A DNA stretch of 64,000 bases, taken from assembly GCA_902168105.1 (NCBI GenBank), contig CABHOY010000013.1, forward strand, positions 1 to 64,000. The letters are read 5' to 3'. The DNA is from an uncultured Flavihumibacter sp. GTDB taxonomy: Bacteria > Bacteroidota > Bacteroidia > Chitinophagales > Chitinophagaceae. This document shows, one piece after another, positions 1 through 8,326 of the stretch; the stretch's first letter is position 1, and the number at the start of each line of letters is the position of its first letter. A program made the translations under genes and the position numbers. Below the pieces are notes generated by a model, which searched no databases, was not told where the DNA came from, and worked only from the letters and a program-made list of their open reading frames with translations.

Positions 1-2
1 AT

Positions 3-269
3 ATGGAACGCATTGATAGTTGGCTACGCCATAAGCTAAAGTGTTACCGGCTTAAACAATGCAAACGGGTAATAGGTATCTTCCGATTTTTAAGAAAATT
101 AGGGGTACCCGAATACCAATGCTGGATCACAGCCAAAAGCGGAAAGGGCTGGTGGCGCTTGTCCAACAGCCCTTCAGTTACTCATGGTATGAATAATGAG
201 TGGTTTATCCAGCAAGGCTTCTACAGTCTAAGTCATAACTACAAAGCCTTACATCGTAAATTGTTCTAA
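3..269 (+). CDS. Group II intron reverse transcriptase/maturase, C-terminal part (cut by window edge)
   Basis: These 88 residues match the C-terminal maturase (GIIM) region of LtrA-like group II intron proteins. The run WLRHKLKCYRLKQCKR, the LRKLGVP motif, the sequence WWRLSNSP and the closing segment around NEWFIQQGFYSL are all typical. The reverse transcriptase palm lies outside the window, so the start given is only the first in-frame Met and the real gene begins upstream. The full protein would help splice the intron and reverse-transcribe it into new DNA sites. The gene is followed at once by intron domains V and VI, which fits an intact intron 3' end rather than an isolated fragment. 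Whether the missing part is intact cannot be judged. Confidence 0.9.
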   Translation: MERIDSWLRHKLKCYRLKQCKRVIGIFRFLRKLGVPEYQCWITAKSGKGWWRLSNSPSVTHGMNNEWFIQQGFYSLSHNYKALHRKLF

Positions 270-270
270 A

Positions 271-341
271 GAAACCGCCGTACACGCAAGTACATACGGT
301 GGTGTGAGAGGGCGGCAAAGAGTAATCTTTGCCCCCTACTT
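271..341 (+). mobile_element. Group II intron domains V and VI, intron 3' end
   Basis: Directly after the maturase stop comes a domain V-type hairpin. The lower stem is ACCGCCGTA pairing with TACGGTGGT, and a GCAA tetraloop sits at 286-289. The next bases, TGTGAGAGGG, are the usual linker to domain VI. Domain VI is a second hairpin (GGCAAAGA against TCTTTGCC, about 312-333). The intron should end near 338-342. The exact 3' splice site is inferred, since the exon-binding sites lie outside the window. Confidence 0.8.
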
Positions 342-372
342 TAATTATGGGTTCCATTGAACATCTCCAAAG

Positions 373-496
373 CATTCAACAAACAAGGACTATACAAGGC
401 TTATACAAGGCTTAACTTACGTTCATCTTACGTCTTTGAACGTAAGATGAACGTAAGTTAAGCCTTGTATAAGCCTTGTATAGTCCTTGCTGAATG
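373..496. repeat. Long palindrome: perfect 49-bp inverted repeat with an 8-base loop
   Basis: The left arm (384-432) and right arm (441-489) are exact reverse complements over 49 bases, with the loop TCTTTGAA at 433-440. After a short break the pairing resumes in the outer hexamers CATTCA (373-378) and TGAATG (491-496). The left arm holds a tandem duplication of TATACAAGGCT (391-401 and 402-412). The element starts about 30 bases after the intron end and lies upstream of the CocE-type hydrolase gene. There is no T-run after it, so it does not look like an ordinary terminator. Its function is unknown. The rest of 342-723 shows no gene. Confidence 0.95.
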
Positions 497-732
497 GGAA
501 TTTGTTAGAGCATTAATAGGCTGGTCAAAGGCGGTTTTGTATGGGTCAATCCGCGGAAGGGACACCCTGAAAGCTTAGCAAAGGTATAGTAAAGGCATGA
601 ATAAGGAATGCGCCTAAAAATAGCTGGGAAAGACAAGTTATAAAAAAATAGCCAGGCGGTTACCTTTACAGCCCCTTTTTTGCTATATTGGCTATCTGTA
701 AACCTCCGCGTTTGATCAACCAAATGGAAACT

Positions 733-2457
733 ATGCGTAAATACCTGGCATTGATTGCCTTAACCCTTTTTATCTACCCCGTTGGCCCGCTTTCCGCTCA
801 AAGTAAACGGTATGTTATTGATAGCAGCTTACAGGTACCCCTGAAGGATGGTACGGTATTAAGTTGTATGATCGTATACCAGGAGGGCGCTAAATGGCCT
901 TTACCGGTCGTTTTAAGGGCTAATTGTTATCCGTCGAAGCAGGACACCATCCGGGCTCAATATGTAGCAGATAGCGGCTATATTGGGGCATTTGTTTACA
1001 ACCGGGGAAAGAGCCGGTCAGGAGGAAGTTTTTACCCTATGGAAAATGACGCTGCAGATAATTACGAGGTCATTGACTGGATCAGTAAACAGCCCTGGTG
1101 TAACGGTAAGGTGGGTATGTACGGAGGCTCGTATCTGGGTTTTGCGCAGTGGGCTACTGTTAAAAAGGTTCACCCTGCCCTGAAAACGATCGTACCGCAG
1201 GTAGCAGTAGGACCAGGCATCGATTATCCTAACCCGGGAGGAATATTTGTGACCTATAGCCTGCAATGGCTGAAATACGTCCGGAACAACCATTACCTGG
1301 ATGATTCCACCTTTTTCAATGAAAAGAAGTGGAGCGATCTCAATACAGCATATCTGTTACGGGGCTTTCCTTTCAATAAACTGGATTCACTGGAAGGAAG
1401 TGGCATGGACACTATTTTCCAACGTTGGATCACCCATCCGGGTTATGATGATTTCTGGCAAAAGATGACGCCTTCGGCAGATGAATTTTCACGTATCACT
1501 ATTCCTATTCTCACTACCACGGGTTTCTTTGACGATGATCAGCGGGGCGCCATCCATTATTACAATGCGCATAATAAGTACGGGCCGGCGGAAGGTGTGC
1601 GCCAGCATTACCTGTTTATCGGCCCTTTTGATCATGCCGGCGGACAGGGAGGCAGGCGGCGGAATTTTATCGCGCCTTACAAGATCGATACGGTAGCTAT
1701 GGTGGACCAGAAACAACTGGTGCTGGACTGGTTCAACTATACACTGAAAGGAGGGAAGAAACCGGCATTCCTGCAGGACAGGATCGCGGTATTTGCGATG
1801 GGAGAGAACAAGTGGCATTATTTCCCATCTATCGAAAAAATGAATAGGGATACTTTATCATTCTATCTTCCTTCAAAAGACGGGGAAACCTTACTGACGA
1901 AGAAAAAGAGCGGACGGAAACCATTGGTGTTTTCCTTTGACGCGGCAGATCCTGTGGACGATACCATCGTGATCTACGACGGCAGCAGTTCGCTTATTAC
2001 GGAAGGTGTTTTCAGAAAGAAACACCTGCAGACTTTCAGTTCGGAGCCGTTGAAGGAAGATATTATCCTGAATGGTTCCATTACGGCGGACCTCTGGTTA
2101 TCGTCCGGTACGCCTGATGCTGACATTATGATCAGCTGGTGGGAGGTAGACGCCGATGGAAAAAAATGGCCGCTCTCGCATGTAGCCCAACGGCTATCTT
2201 TAAGTATAGATAAGCAAAAGGCGGTTTACTGGAAGGAAAATGAGGTGCATCATATCACATTGGATAATACGCCCTGGATCTGTAAACAGTTGAAAAAGGG
2301 CAGCCGGCTGGTGATGACCATCAGTCCTGCTTCGAACATCTATTGGCAGAAAAACTATGGCGCGGCGAAAGATGTGAGTGAACAAACCCTGCTTGATGCA
2401 TTGCTGCATGAATTACGGATCTATCCGGAGTCTCATTTCAGCATACCTGTCATGTAA
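733..2457 (+). CDS. Secreted CocE/NonD family (peptidase S15-type) alpha/beta hydrolase
   Basis: An acyl-hydrolase of the CocE/NonD/X-Pro dipeptidyl-peptidase class, 574 aa from this start. The nucleophile elbow GGSYLGF (about residue 132) is the S15-type GGSY motif. Candidate Asp (GFFDDD, about 265) and His (DHAGG, about 300) residues follow in the expected order. The C-terminal half (DPVDDTIV onward) resembles the jelly-roll domain of this family. The ATG at 733 was chosen because it begins a clean signal peptide (MRKYLALIALTLF, cleavage near LSAQS). An ATG at 724 is also possible, and the in-frame ATG at 688 adds residues unlike a signal peptide. The protein is therefore likely periplasmic or secreted. 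Substrates in this family include esters, amides and peptides, and the sequence does not say which applies here. Confidence 0.9.
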   Translation: MRKYLALIALTLFIYPVGPLSAQSKRYVIDSSLQVPLKDGTVLSCMIVYQEGAKWPLPVVLRANCYPSKQDTIRAQYVADSGYIGAFVYNRGKSRSGGSFYPMENDAADNYEVIDWISKQPWCNGKVGMYGGSYLGFAQWATVKKVHPALKTIVPQVAVGPGIDYPNPGGIFVTYSLQWLKYVRNNHYLDDSTFFNEKKWSDLNTAYLLRGFPFNKLDSLEGSGMDTIFQRWITHPGYDDFWQKMTPSADEFSRITIPILTTTGFFDDDQRGAIHYYNAHNKYGPAEGVRQHYLFIGPFDHAGGQGGRRRNFIAPYKIDTVAMVDQKQLVLDWFNYTLKGGKKPAFLQDRIAVFAMGENKWHYFPSIEKMNRDTLSFYLPSKDGETLLTKKKSGRKPLVFSFDAADPVDDTIVIYDGSSSLITEGVFRKKHLQTFSSEPLKEDIILNGSITADLWLSSGTPDADIMISWWEVDADGKKWPLSHVAQRLSLSIDKQKAVYWKENEVHHITLDNTPWICKQLKKGSRLVMTISPASNIYWQKNYGAAKDVSEQTLLDALLHELRIYPESHFSIPVM

Positions 2458-2464
2458 TGGGGCG

Positions 2465-2599
2465 TTACTTGATAAGATAATATCCCAGGGCCAGCCACAA
2501 CAAGCCCTTCACTAAAAAGAAGATGAAGGCCCAGATGCCGATACGCTTGATCCATCTGACAAAAGCGTTCTTTGGAGGAGGCGTTGTTTGTTGTTCCAT
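2465..2599 (-). CDS. Small single-span membrane protein, 44 aa (hypothetical)
   Basis: A short minus-strand ORF of 44 codons between two plus-strand genes. It begins MEQQTTPPPKNAFVRW, followed by a basic patch (RWIKRIG) and one hydrophobic span (about residues 21-41) ending in YYLIK. The Pro/Thr-rich polar start, basic flank and single helix are typical of a real small membrane protein. A codon series this coherent, ending just 8 bases from the convergent hydrolase stop, supports coding. I do not recognise a family and assign no function. Possible alternatives are a chance ORF or part of the scramblase leader. Confidence 0.55.
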   Translation of the reverse strand: MEQQTTPPPKNAFVRWIKRIGIWAFIFFLVKGLLWLALGYYLIK

Positions 2600-2703
2600 A
2601 TACGTTGATAAAAGACTGCCGGTACCTGCAAGTTAAGGATTGTAGCTATGGTATAAAAATCGTGAATTGAAAAATAGTAAAACATCCTGATATTCATCAT
2701 TTT

Positions 2704-2716
2704 TTGTATATATTTG
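2704..2716 (+). promoter_or_regulatory. Bacteroidota-type -7 box for the scramblase-like gene
   Basis: TATATTTG at 2709-2716 matches the TAnnTTTG box read by the primary sigma factor of this phylum. It lies 32 bases upstream of the ATG at 2749. No clear -33 TTTG was seen at the usual distance. Confidence 0.5.
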
Positions 2717-2748
2717 CAGCCATTCTATAACCAACTTGATAAAACCTC

Positions 2749-3351
2749 ATGGGACAAACGAAATTACCCGAATTCTTTCACTGTGACGATTATTTTATTG
2801 ATGAGAAAGTAGGTCTGTTAAAATTCGCGAACGCTTATAAAGTATTTAACCAGGATGGTCAGCAAATAGGAAATATCCGTCAGGAAGTTCCTTTGTTGCA
2901 CAAATTCCTGCGCCTGCTGCTCGATAAAAGGATCTTTCCGTTTACACTGAATATTGTGGATGCGAACGAACAGGTGGTGGCTTCCATTCACCGTGGCTGG
3001 ACATTCTGGATGTCTAAAATTGAGATCCGCGATGCGAATAATGTGGTCGTGGGCGGCATTAAACAGAAATTTAAATTTATGAAACCGCTGTTCCATATCC
3101 TCAATGCCAATAATGAGTTGCTCGCAGAGATCAAAGGCGACTGGAAAGCATGGAACTTTAAGATCGTCGATTCATCTGAAAGAGAATTAGGCGCTATCAC
3201 AAAGAAATGGGCGGGAGCTTTTAAAGAAGTGTTTACCACAGCAGATAAATACCGTGTTACCATTGCAAAGGAATGTCCGGAAGATATCAACAAAATGGCT
3301 ATCGTAGCAGGAGCCATCACTATCGATATGGTGTTGAAGGAATCTAAATAA
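2749..3351 (+). CDS. Phospholipid scramblase-related (LURP-one/scramblase fold) protein
   Basis: A 200-aa protein made of repeated beta-hairpin units of the form 'I.DANN.VVG.I..', for example NIVDANEQVVASI, EIRDANNVVVGGI, HILNANNELLAEI and KIVDSSERELGAI. This is the pattern of the scramblase/LURP-one beta-barrel fold. The C-terminal stretch MAIVAGAITIDMVLK is the hydrophobic central helix of that fold. There is no signal peptide, so it is probably cytosolic or membrane-associated. Bacterial members are of unknown function, and lipid scrambling should not be assumed. The gene stands alone, with a -7 box before it and a terminator after it. Confidence 0.8.
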   Translation: MGQTKLPEFFHCDDYFIDEKVGLLKFANAYKVFNQDGQQIGNIRQEVPLLHKFLRLLLDKRIFPFTLNIVDANEQVVASIHRGWTFWMSKIEIRDANNVVVGGIKQKFKFMKPLFHILNANNELLAEIKGDWKAWNFKIVDSSERELGAITKKWAGAFKEVFTTADKYRVTIAKECPEDINKMAIVAGAITIDMVLKESK

Positions 3352-3363
3352 GAAAAGAATTTG

Positions 3364-3404
3364 AAAAAGGGGTGATACAGTACGTGTATCGCCCCTTTTT
3401 CTTT
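3364..3404 (+). terminator. Rho-independent terminator after the scramblase-like gene
   Basis: The stem AAAGGGGTGATAC pairs with GTATCGCCCCTTT around a short loop, with one G-T wobble, and is followed by TTTTTCTTTTA. Confidence 0.85.
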
Positions 3405-3502
3405 TATACCCCGTCGCACTCTTCCCCGGTTTGCATGGCCTGATATTTGACGAGGTTGCTCCGGGATGTCCTTATTCCTCTGCGCGTTATAAATTTCAAC
3501 AT

Positions 3503-4099
3503 ATGGAAATAACCAGAAAAACACCACCTTTTTGCATAGGGATCGGATGTTCCGCCGGGGGACTCGAAGCAGCATGTGAGTTTTTTCAACAGGTCGTGGA
3601 GAAAACAGGCGCGGCATTTGTTGTCATTCCCCACCTTTCCAGGGAGCATCAGAGTAAATTCAGTGCGGTGCTTGAAAGATTTACCAAAATGCCTGTGCAT
3701 CGCGTGGAAGGCAACATGACGCTGGAAAGAGATCATGTGTATGTACTTACTGAAGATAGGATGATGATCGTTGAAGGCAATCACCTGAAAGTGAGGAGGC
3801 GTTATTCTACAGAGATCATCAATAAGTCGATCGACATTTTCTTCAAATCCATGGCGAAAGCTTACCGCGAAAACGGCATCGGGATAATTCTGTCAGGTAT
3901 GGGGAATGATGGCATAGAAGGGATAAAACTGATTGAAGACTGTCACGGACTCGTCATCGTACAGGATCCGGATACTACTGATTTTAATATCCTTCCGCAG
4001 GCGGCCATCAACAAAGACGATCCGCATATGATCCTGCCGCCGGCAGATATAGCACGGTTTCTCCTGAAATACCTGGAAATCCATGACAGTCTGAATTGA
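3503..4099 (+). CDS. cheB: CheB-type protein-glutamate methylesterase (catalytic domain only)
   Basis: A 198-aa stand-alone CheB catalytic domain that would remove methyl groups from glutamates of receptor proteins. The active-site motifs are visible: GIGCSAGGLEA (catalytic Ser), VIPHLSREH (catalytic His) and LSGMGNDGIEGI (catalytic Asp). The N-terminal receiver domain of classical CheB is absent. The start at 3503 fits the family, because residues encoded from the earlier ATG at 3431 look non-conserved. The next gene encodes a CheR methyltransferase fused to PAS and kinase domains, so the pair likely acts as a local methylation/demethylation and phosphorelay module. No receptors, CheA or CheW genes lie nearby. 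Confidence 0.88.
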   Translation: MEITRKTPPFCIGIGCSAGGLEAACEFFQQVVEKTGAAFVVIPHLSREHQSKFSAVLERFTKMPVHRVEGNMTLERDHVYVLTEDRMMIVEGNHLKVRRRYSTEIINKSIDIFFKSMAKAYRENGIGIILSGMGNDGIEGIKLIEDCHGLVIVQDPDTTDFNILPQAAINKDDPHMILPPADIARFLLKYLEIHDSLN

Positions 4100-4178
4100 G
4101 TTGATTTATTTTTTATATATCTTTAGCAGTCCTGACGGTTTTTTTAAAAAAAGCAGGCATAAAAGTAAAGCTGTATGT

Positions 4179-7100
4179 ATGTCAGATACACATTCTGATG
4201 CGGAGTTGAACAAAAGGAGAACGGGATCAATACCTAATGCATCGCTGAAAAGTATTCTGGCGATCCTTTCGGAGTTTTCAGGGGTGGACTTTCTGCAGTA
4301 TAAGTTATCAACCATTAACAGGAGACTGCAACGGAGAATGTCGCTAGTGAATATTCAGGGGTTTGAAGAATATCTTACGTTCATAAAAGATAATGAGAAC
4401 GAAAAAAATATTGTTTACGAAGACCTGCTGATCCATGTGTCGTCCTTTTTTCGCGATGAAGGTACCTTCGAATACATGCTGCGGTTCATATTACCACAGG
4501 TAGTAAAGCAGGCGCGCGATAAGGAAGAACAGGTGCGTATCTGGGTAGCAGGGTGCGCAACAGGCGAAGAGGCCTATTCTATTGCCATTTGTCTTTACGA
4601 GTTAATGGGGGATAAGCACTTCGCTGATAAAGTGAAGATCTTTGCAACAGACCTATCTGAAACTGTGATTGCAACTGCCCGTAAAGCCGTCTATACAAAA
4701 ACACAGGTAGCAGGTGTATCTGAAAAGAGGCTGACGCAATTTTTTGTGGAGCGGGAACTGGGATACGAAATATCGGCAGTTATCAGAGACGTATGCGTGT
4801 TCGCCTCCCACAACATGCTGACGGACCCGCCTTTCGCAAATCTAAACCTGATCAGCTGCCGTAACGTACTCATTTACATGCAACCGGTACTGCAGAAAAA
4901 AATGCTGAGCATATTCAATTATGCGCTGAAAGACCGTGGTTTTCTCTGGCTGGGAAAGTCAGAAACTAACAGATCTCCCGACCTCTTTGAAATGCCTTCA
5001 AAGAAAACGAAGATCTACCTTAAAAAAAATGTTGACAAATGGACGCTGAGAAATGCGTTCCCGACTAATAAAAAAATAAAGCACATGACACCAAGCTTTG
5101 ATCAGGAGAGGGATGGAAATATTGATGCACAGAAAGCGGCCGACAGTATAATACTTTCAATGTATGCACCGTCTGCGGTCCTGCTTGATGAAAAATTCGA
5201 TATTATTGAATTCCGCGGTGTTACCATGCAGTTTTTTGAACACGGACCTGGCAGAGCCAGTCTGAATATTCTCAAACTAGCCCACAGGGACCTGGTACAT
5301 AGTCTCAGAAGTGCGCTCAGTCAGGCACAATCTGCCAGGAGCAATGTTAGAAGAGATGGATTGACTGTCAACACAGGAGGCGGTTCACTCAATGTGTCAT
5401 TTGAAATAGTGCCTATCAATAGCCTGCACGAAAGTTATTACCTGGTCATTTTCAATAACCAGCAGCATGAATTAACTGCCAGCGACCTGGGAATGAGGAA
5501 GGCTGATGTACTGGAAACCGCCGATGAAAAGAACCTGCGTATCCTGCAACTGGAAAGGGAAGTACAGCGATATAAGGAGGAACTGCGCGCTGTGGCGGAA
5601 GCATATGAAGCCACCAACGAAGAGTTGCAGTCTGCAAATGAAGAGCTGAAAAGCCTGAATGAAGAACTGGAAGTATCGCAGGAAGAACTGCAGGTGATCA
5701 ATGATGAATTGAGCACCCGGAACAATGACCTGCTCGAAAGGAATAATCAGCTGAACAATGCGCGCCTGTACGCAGAATCTATCGTTAATACCGTACATGA
5801 GTCTTTACTGATACTCGATACCAACATCCGCGTGGTGAGCGCGAACGCTTCCTTTTACCGCACATTCAAAATGGAGCGGAAAGAGACAGAAGGAAAACTA
5901 TTGTATGAGCTGGAAAGCAAACAATGGAATACCTCAGATCTCCGTGTACTGATGGAAAACCTGATGACGTCAAGAACGCCTTTTGCCAATTATGAACTGA
6001 CGTATAAGTCTTCCGTCAATGGGTACAGGACTGTCGTGATGAACGGCCAGCTTATTACTTCACAGGATTTGAAAGAAGAGCTGATCCTGATCGCCATAGA
6101 AGATATTACTGAAGTGAGGGAGGCGAGAGAACGTATAGCGCACAAGCAGGAAGTAGTACGTATCAATGAGGAAAGGCTGCGACTGGCGCTGGATGGGACC
6201 AAAACCGGTACCTGGGACTTTAATCCGTTATCGAAACAATTACTGTTGTCGGACAGAAGCCGGGAGCTTTTTAGCATTGCATCGCCGGTGCCATTAGAGT
6301 TTGACGGTTTTCTAAGGGCAATTCATCCGGCAGATGCACCAGGTGTACAGGCTAATATTGCCGCAGCACTGGCTGGCCGGGACGGCGGACATATTAACCT
6401 TGATTTCCGTATCAGTCTGGCGGAAGATAAGGTGAACTGGATCTCCTGTAAGGCGCAGGTTTTCTATGATGAAAACGGAGTAGCTGTACGTGTGCTGGGC
6501 GTCGTGACCGATATCACTGAAAGCAAACAATTTGAAAAGCATCTGCAGGAGGTGAACAGTAAACTGAACTTCGCCCTGCAAACAGGCCGTCTTGGTTCCT
6601 GGGAGCTGGAACTCGCCACAGGCATCATGCATTGTAATGAGCAGTTCAGGAGTAATTTCGGACTTTCTACGCAGGTCCAGCTGACATATGAAAAGTTACT
6701 CTCCCTTGTCCATCCTGAGGATGTGAAACGTGCAGATGAGGCATTGCAGCACGCATTGCAGAACCGGACCCTCTATGTCGAGGAGTACCGTGTCAAATGG
6801 GCGGACAATTCCATTCACTGGATAGCTGCTACCGGTCAGGGTGTTTTTGATGAAGACGGTGTGGCAAAAAGGATCGTGGGAGTGGCCCTGGATATTACCG
6901 AAAGAAAACAGGCGCAACTGCACCTGCAGCAGAGTGAAGCCTATTTCCGTATGATCGCAGATACTGCTCCGGCTATGATCTGGATCGCAGAAAAGAACGG
7001 ATCATTCTCTTTCTTTAATAAAGCCTGGCAGAAGTATACAGGACGTGGCCTGGACCAGAATATGGACAATGGCTGGTACGATATCATGCACCCGGAAGAC

Positions 7101-8087
7101 ATCGATAAATGGAAGATCAATTTCAGCCGGTCGTCACGCGACAGGAAGAACTTCTATGCGGAATTCCGTCTCAAACGCCATGACGGGACCTATCACTGGC
7201 TGGCCTGCTCTGGTATACCCCGCTTTAATTCTCAGGACGAATTTGCCGGATTTATCGGAGCATGCACCGACATTGACGACCAGAAGATGGTGGAAGATGC
7301 ACTCGAAAGAAAAGTTCGCGAAAGGACCATTGCATTGGAAGATGCCAACGCCAACCTCTCTAAACGGAACCATGAACTGGAGCAGTTCGTGTTCATCACT
7401 TCTCATGACCTCCAGGAGCCGCTGAGAAAGATCCGCCTGTTCGCGGATATGCTGGAAAGCGTGAAGCCTGATACGACGAAGATCGATACGGCATTATATC
7501 TCCGCAAGGTAAAACAGTCCGCCATCCGCATGTCGGACCTGATAAGGGACCTGATCGCATATTCCAGGCTCGAACTGGGTGAGAATGCCTTCCTTCCGGT
7601 GGACCTTAACCTGATCGTGACGAACGTAATAGAAGACTTTGAATTGCTGATCAAAGATAAAAACGCCACGATCGAAGTGAATGAGCTTCCGGTTATAGAT
7701 GCCGTGCCATTACAAATGAACCAGTTATTTTATAACCTGATCGGCAATGCACTGAAGTTTTCAGGAGCGAATGGAGATTCCCGTGTGACGATCACTGCCA
7801 ATAAGATCACTGATTCAGAATTAAAAGACCTGCCGGCATTAACAGCGGGACCTGCTTATTACAGGATCATTGTGGCGGATAATGGTATTGGTTTCAACCA
7901 GGCCTATGCAGATAAGCTTTTTGTCATTTTCCAGCGGCTGAACCAGAAAGAGAAGTTTGAAGGAACAGGTATCGGACTGGCGCTTTGCCGGAAGATCATG
8001 GACATACATAACGGCGATATCAAGGCTTTTGGGGTAGAGCACCAGGGATCGGCATTTCATATCATCATCCCTGAAACACAACAATAA
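4179..8087 (+). CDS. CheR methyltransferase - PAS - histidine kinase hybrid sensor
   Basis: A 1302-aa multidomain signalling protein from this start (an upstream in-frame ATG at 4101 is possible). In order it has: CheR N-terminal and SAM-binding domains (about 10-290; VAGCATGEEAYS binds SAM, and NLISCRNVLIYM follows); a PAS10-like domain (about 325-435); a long coiled coil rich in NEEL/EEL repeats (about 460-535); four PAS domains (about 540-1050; GTWDFNP and GSWELEL are typical PAS_3 openings); a HisKA domain with the phospho-acceptor His in TSHDLQEPLRK (about 1075); and a HATPase domain with NLIGNALKFS, DNGIGF and GTGIGLALC. No transmembrane segment or receiver domain is present, so it is cytosolic and needs an external response regulator. 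Related proteins often carry CheB in the same chain; here CheB is the preceding separate gene. Confidence 0.9.
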   Translation: MSDTHSDAELNKRRTGSIPNASLKSILAILSEFSGVDFLQYKLSTINRRLQRRMSLVNIQGFEEYLTFIKDNENEKNIVYEDLLIHVSSFFRDEGTFEYMLRFILPQVVKQARDKEEQVRIWVAGCATGEEAYSIAICLYELMGDKHFADKVKIFATDLSETVIATARKAVYTKTQVAGVSEKRLTQFFVERELGYEISAVIRDVCVFASHNMLTDPPFANLNLISCRNVLIYMQPVLQKKMLSIFNYALKDRGFLWLGKSETNRSPDLFEMPSKKTKIYLKKNVDKWTLRNAFPTNKKIKHMTPSFDQERDGNIDAQKAADSIILSMYAPSAVLLDEKFDIIEFRGVTMQFFEHGPGRASLNILKLAHRDLVHSLRSALSQAQSARSNVRRDGLTVNTGGGSLNVSFEIVPINSLHESYYLVIFNNQQHELTASDLGMRKADVLETADEKNLRILQLEREVQRYKEELRAVAEAYEATNEELQSANEELKSLNEELEVSQEELQVINDELSTRNNDLLERNNQLNNARLYAESIVNTVHESLLILDTNIRVVSANASFYRTFKMERKETEGKLLYELESKQWNTSDLRVLMENLMTSRTPFANYELTYKSSVNGYRTVVMNGQLITSQDLKEELILIAIEDITEVREARERIAHKQEVVRINEERLRLALDGTKTGTWDFNPLSKQLLLSDRSRELFSIASPVPLEFDGFLRAIHPADAPGVQANIAAALAGRDGGHINLDFRISLAEDKVNWISCKAQVFYDENGVAVRVLGVVTDITESKQFEKHLQEVNSKLNFALQTGRLGSWELELATGIMHCNEQFRSNFGLSTQVQLTYEKLLSLVHPEDVKRADEALQHALQNRTLYVEEYRVKWADNSIHWIAATGQGVFDEDGVAKRIVGVALDITERKQAQLHLQQSEAYFRMIADTAPAMIWIAEKNGSFSFFNKAWQKYTGRGLDQNMDNGWYDIMHPEDIDKWKINFSRSSRDRKNFYAEFRLKRHDGTYHWLACSGIPRFNSQDEFAGFIGACTDIDDQKMVEDALERKVRERTIALEDANANLSKRNHELEQFVFITSHDLQEPLRKIRLFADMLESVKPDTTKIDTALYLRKVKQSAIRMSDLIRDLIAYSRLELGENAFLPVDLNLIVTNVIEDFELLIKDKNATIEVNELPVIDAVPLQMNQLFYNLIGNALKFSGANGDSRVTITANKITDSELKDLPALTAGPAYYRIIVADNGIGFNQAYADKLFVIFQRLNQKEKFEGTGIGLALCRKIMDIHNGDIKAFGVEHQGSAFHIIIPETQQ

Positions 8088-8132
8088 TATATCCGAAGCC
8101 GGACAATAAAATAACTTTATTCACGTAATATG

Positions 8133-8172
8133 ACAGAAATGGCCAGCCCCGGGCGGGCCATTTCTGTTTATA
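8133..8172 (+). terminator. Rho-independent terminator after the CheR-kinase gene
   Basis: ACAGAAATGGCC (8133-8144) pairs exactly with GGCCATTTCTGT (8156-8167), followed by a short T-rich tail. Confidence 0.85.
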
Positions 8173-8326
8173 CCTTTATACAAATAGCCCTGATTTAACA
8201 TATTGGGAATCAGAGTGTATTATTATTGTAATTTTTAATATAAATTTGTGTAATTTTTCGACCTAATTAGTATTTTAGACACTGGTTTTGGCTTCTGTAA
8301 AAAGACGCCGGACCCACCATATTGCT

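Noticed and set aside
505..723. 72-aa minus-strand ORF beside the palindrome
   Set aside because: Overlaps the hydrolase leader and start and shows no protein-like pattern.
688..732. Upstream in-frame ATG for the CocE-type hydrolase
   Set aside because: The added residues (MAICKPPRLINQ) do not form a signal peptide, whereas the ATG at 733 does.
3503..8087. CheB and CheR-kinase as one protein broken by a sequencing error
   Set aside because: A clean stop, an intergenic stretch with a TATCTTTA-like box and a separate plausible start argue for two genes, as found in many genomes.
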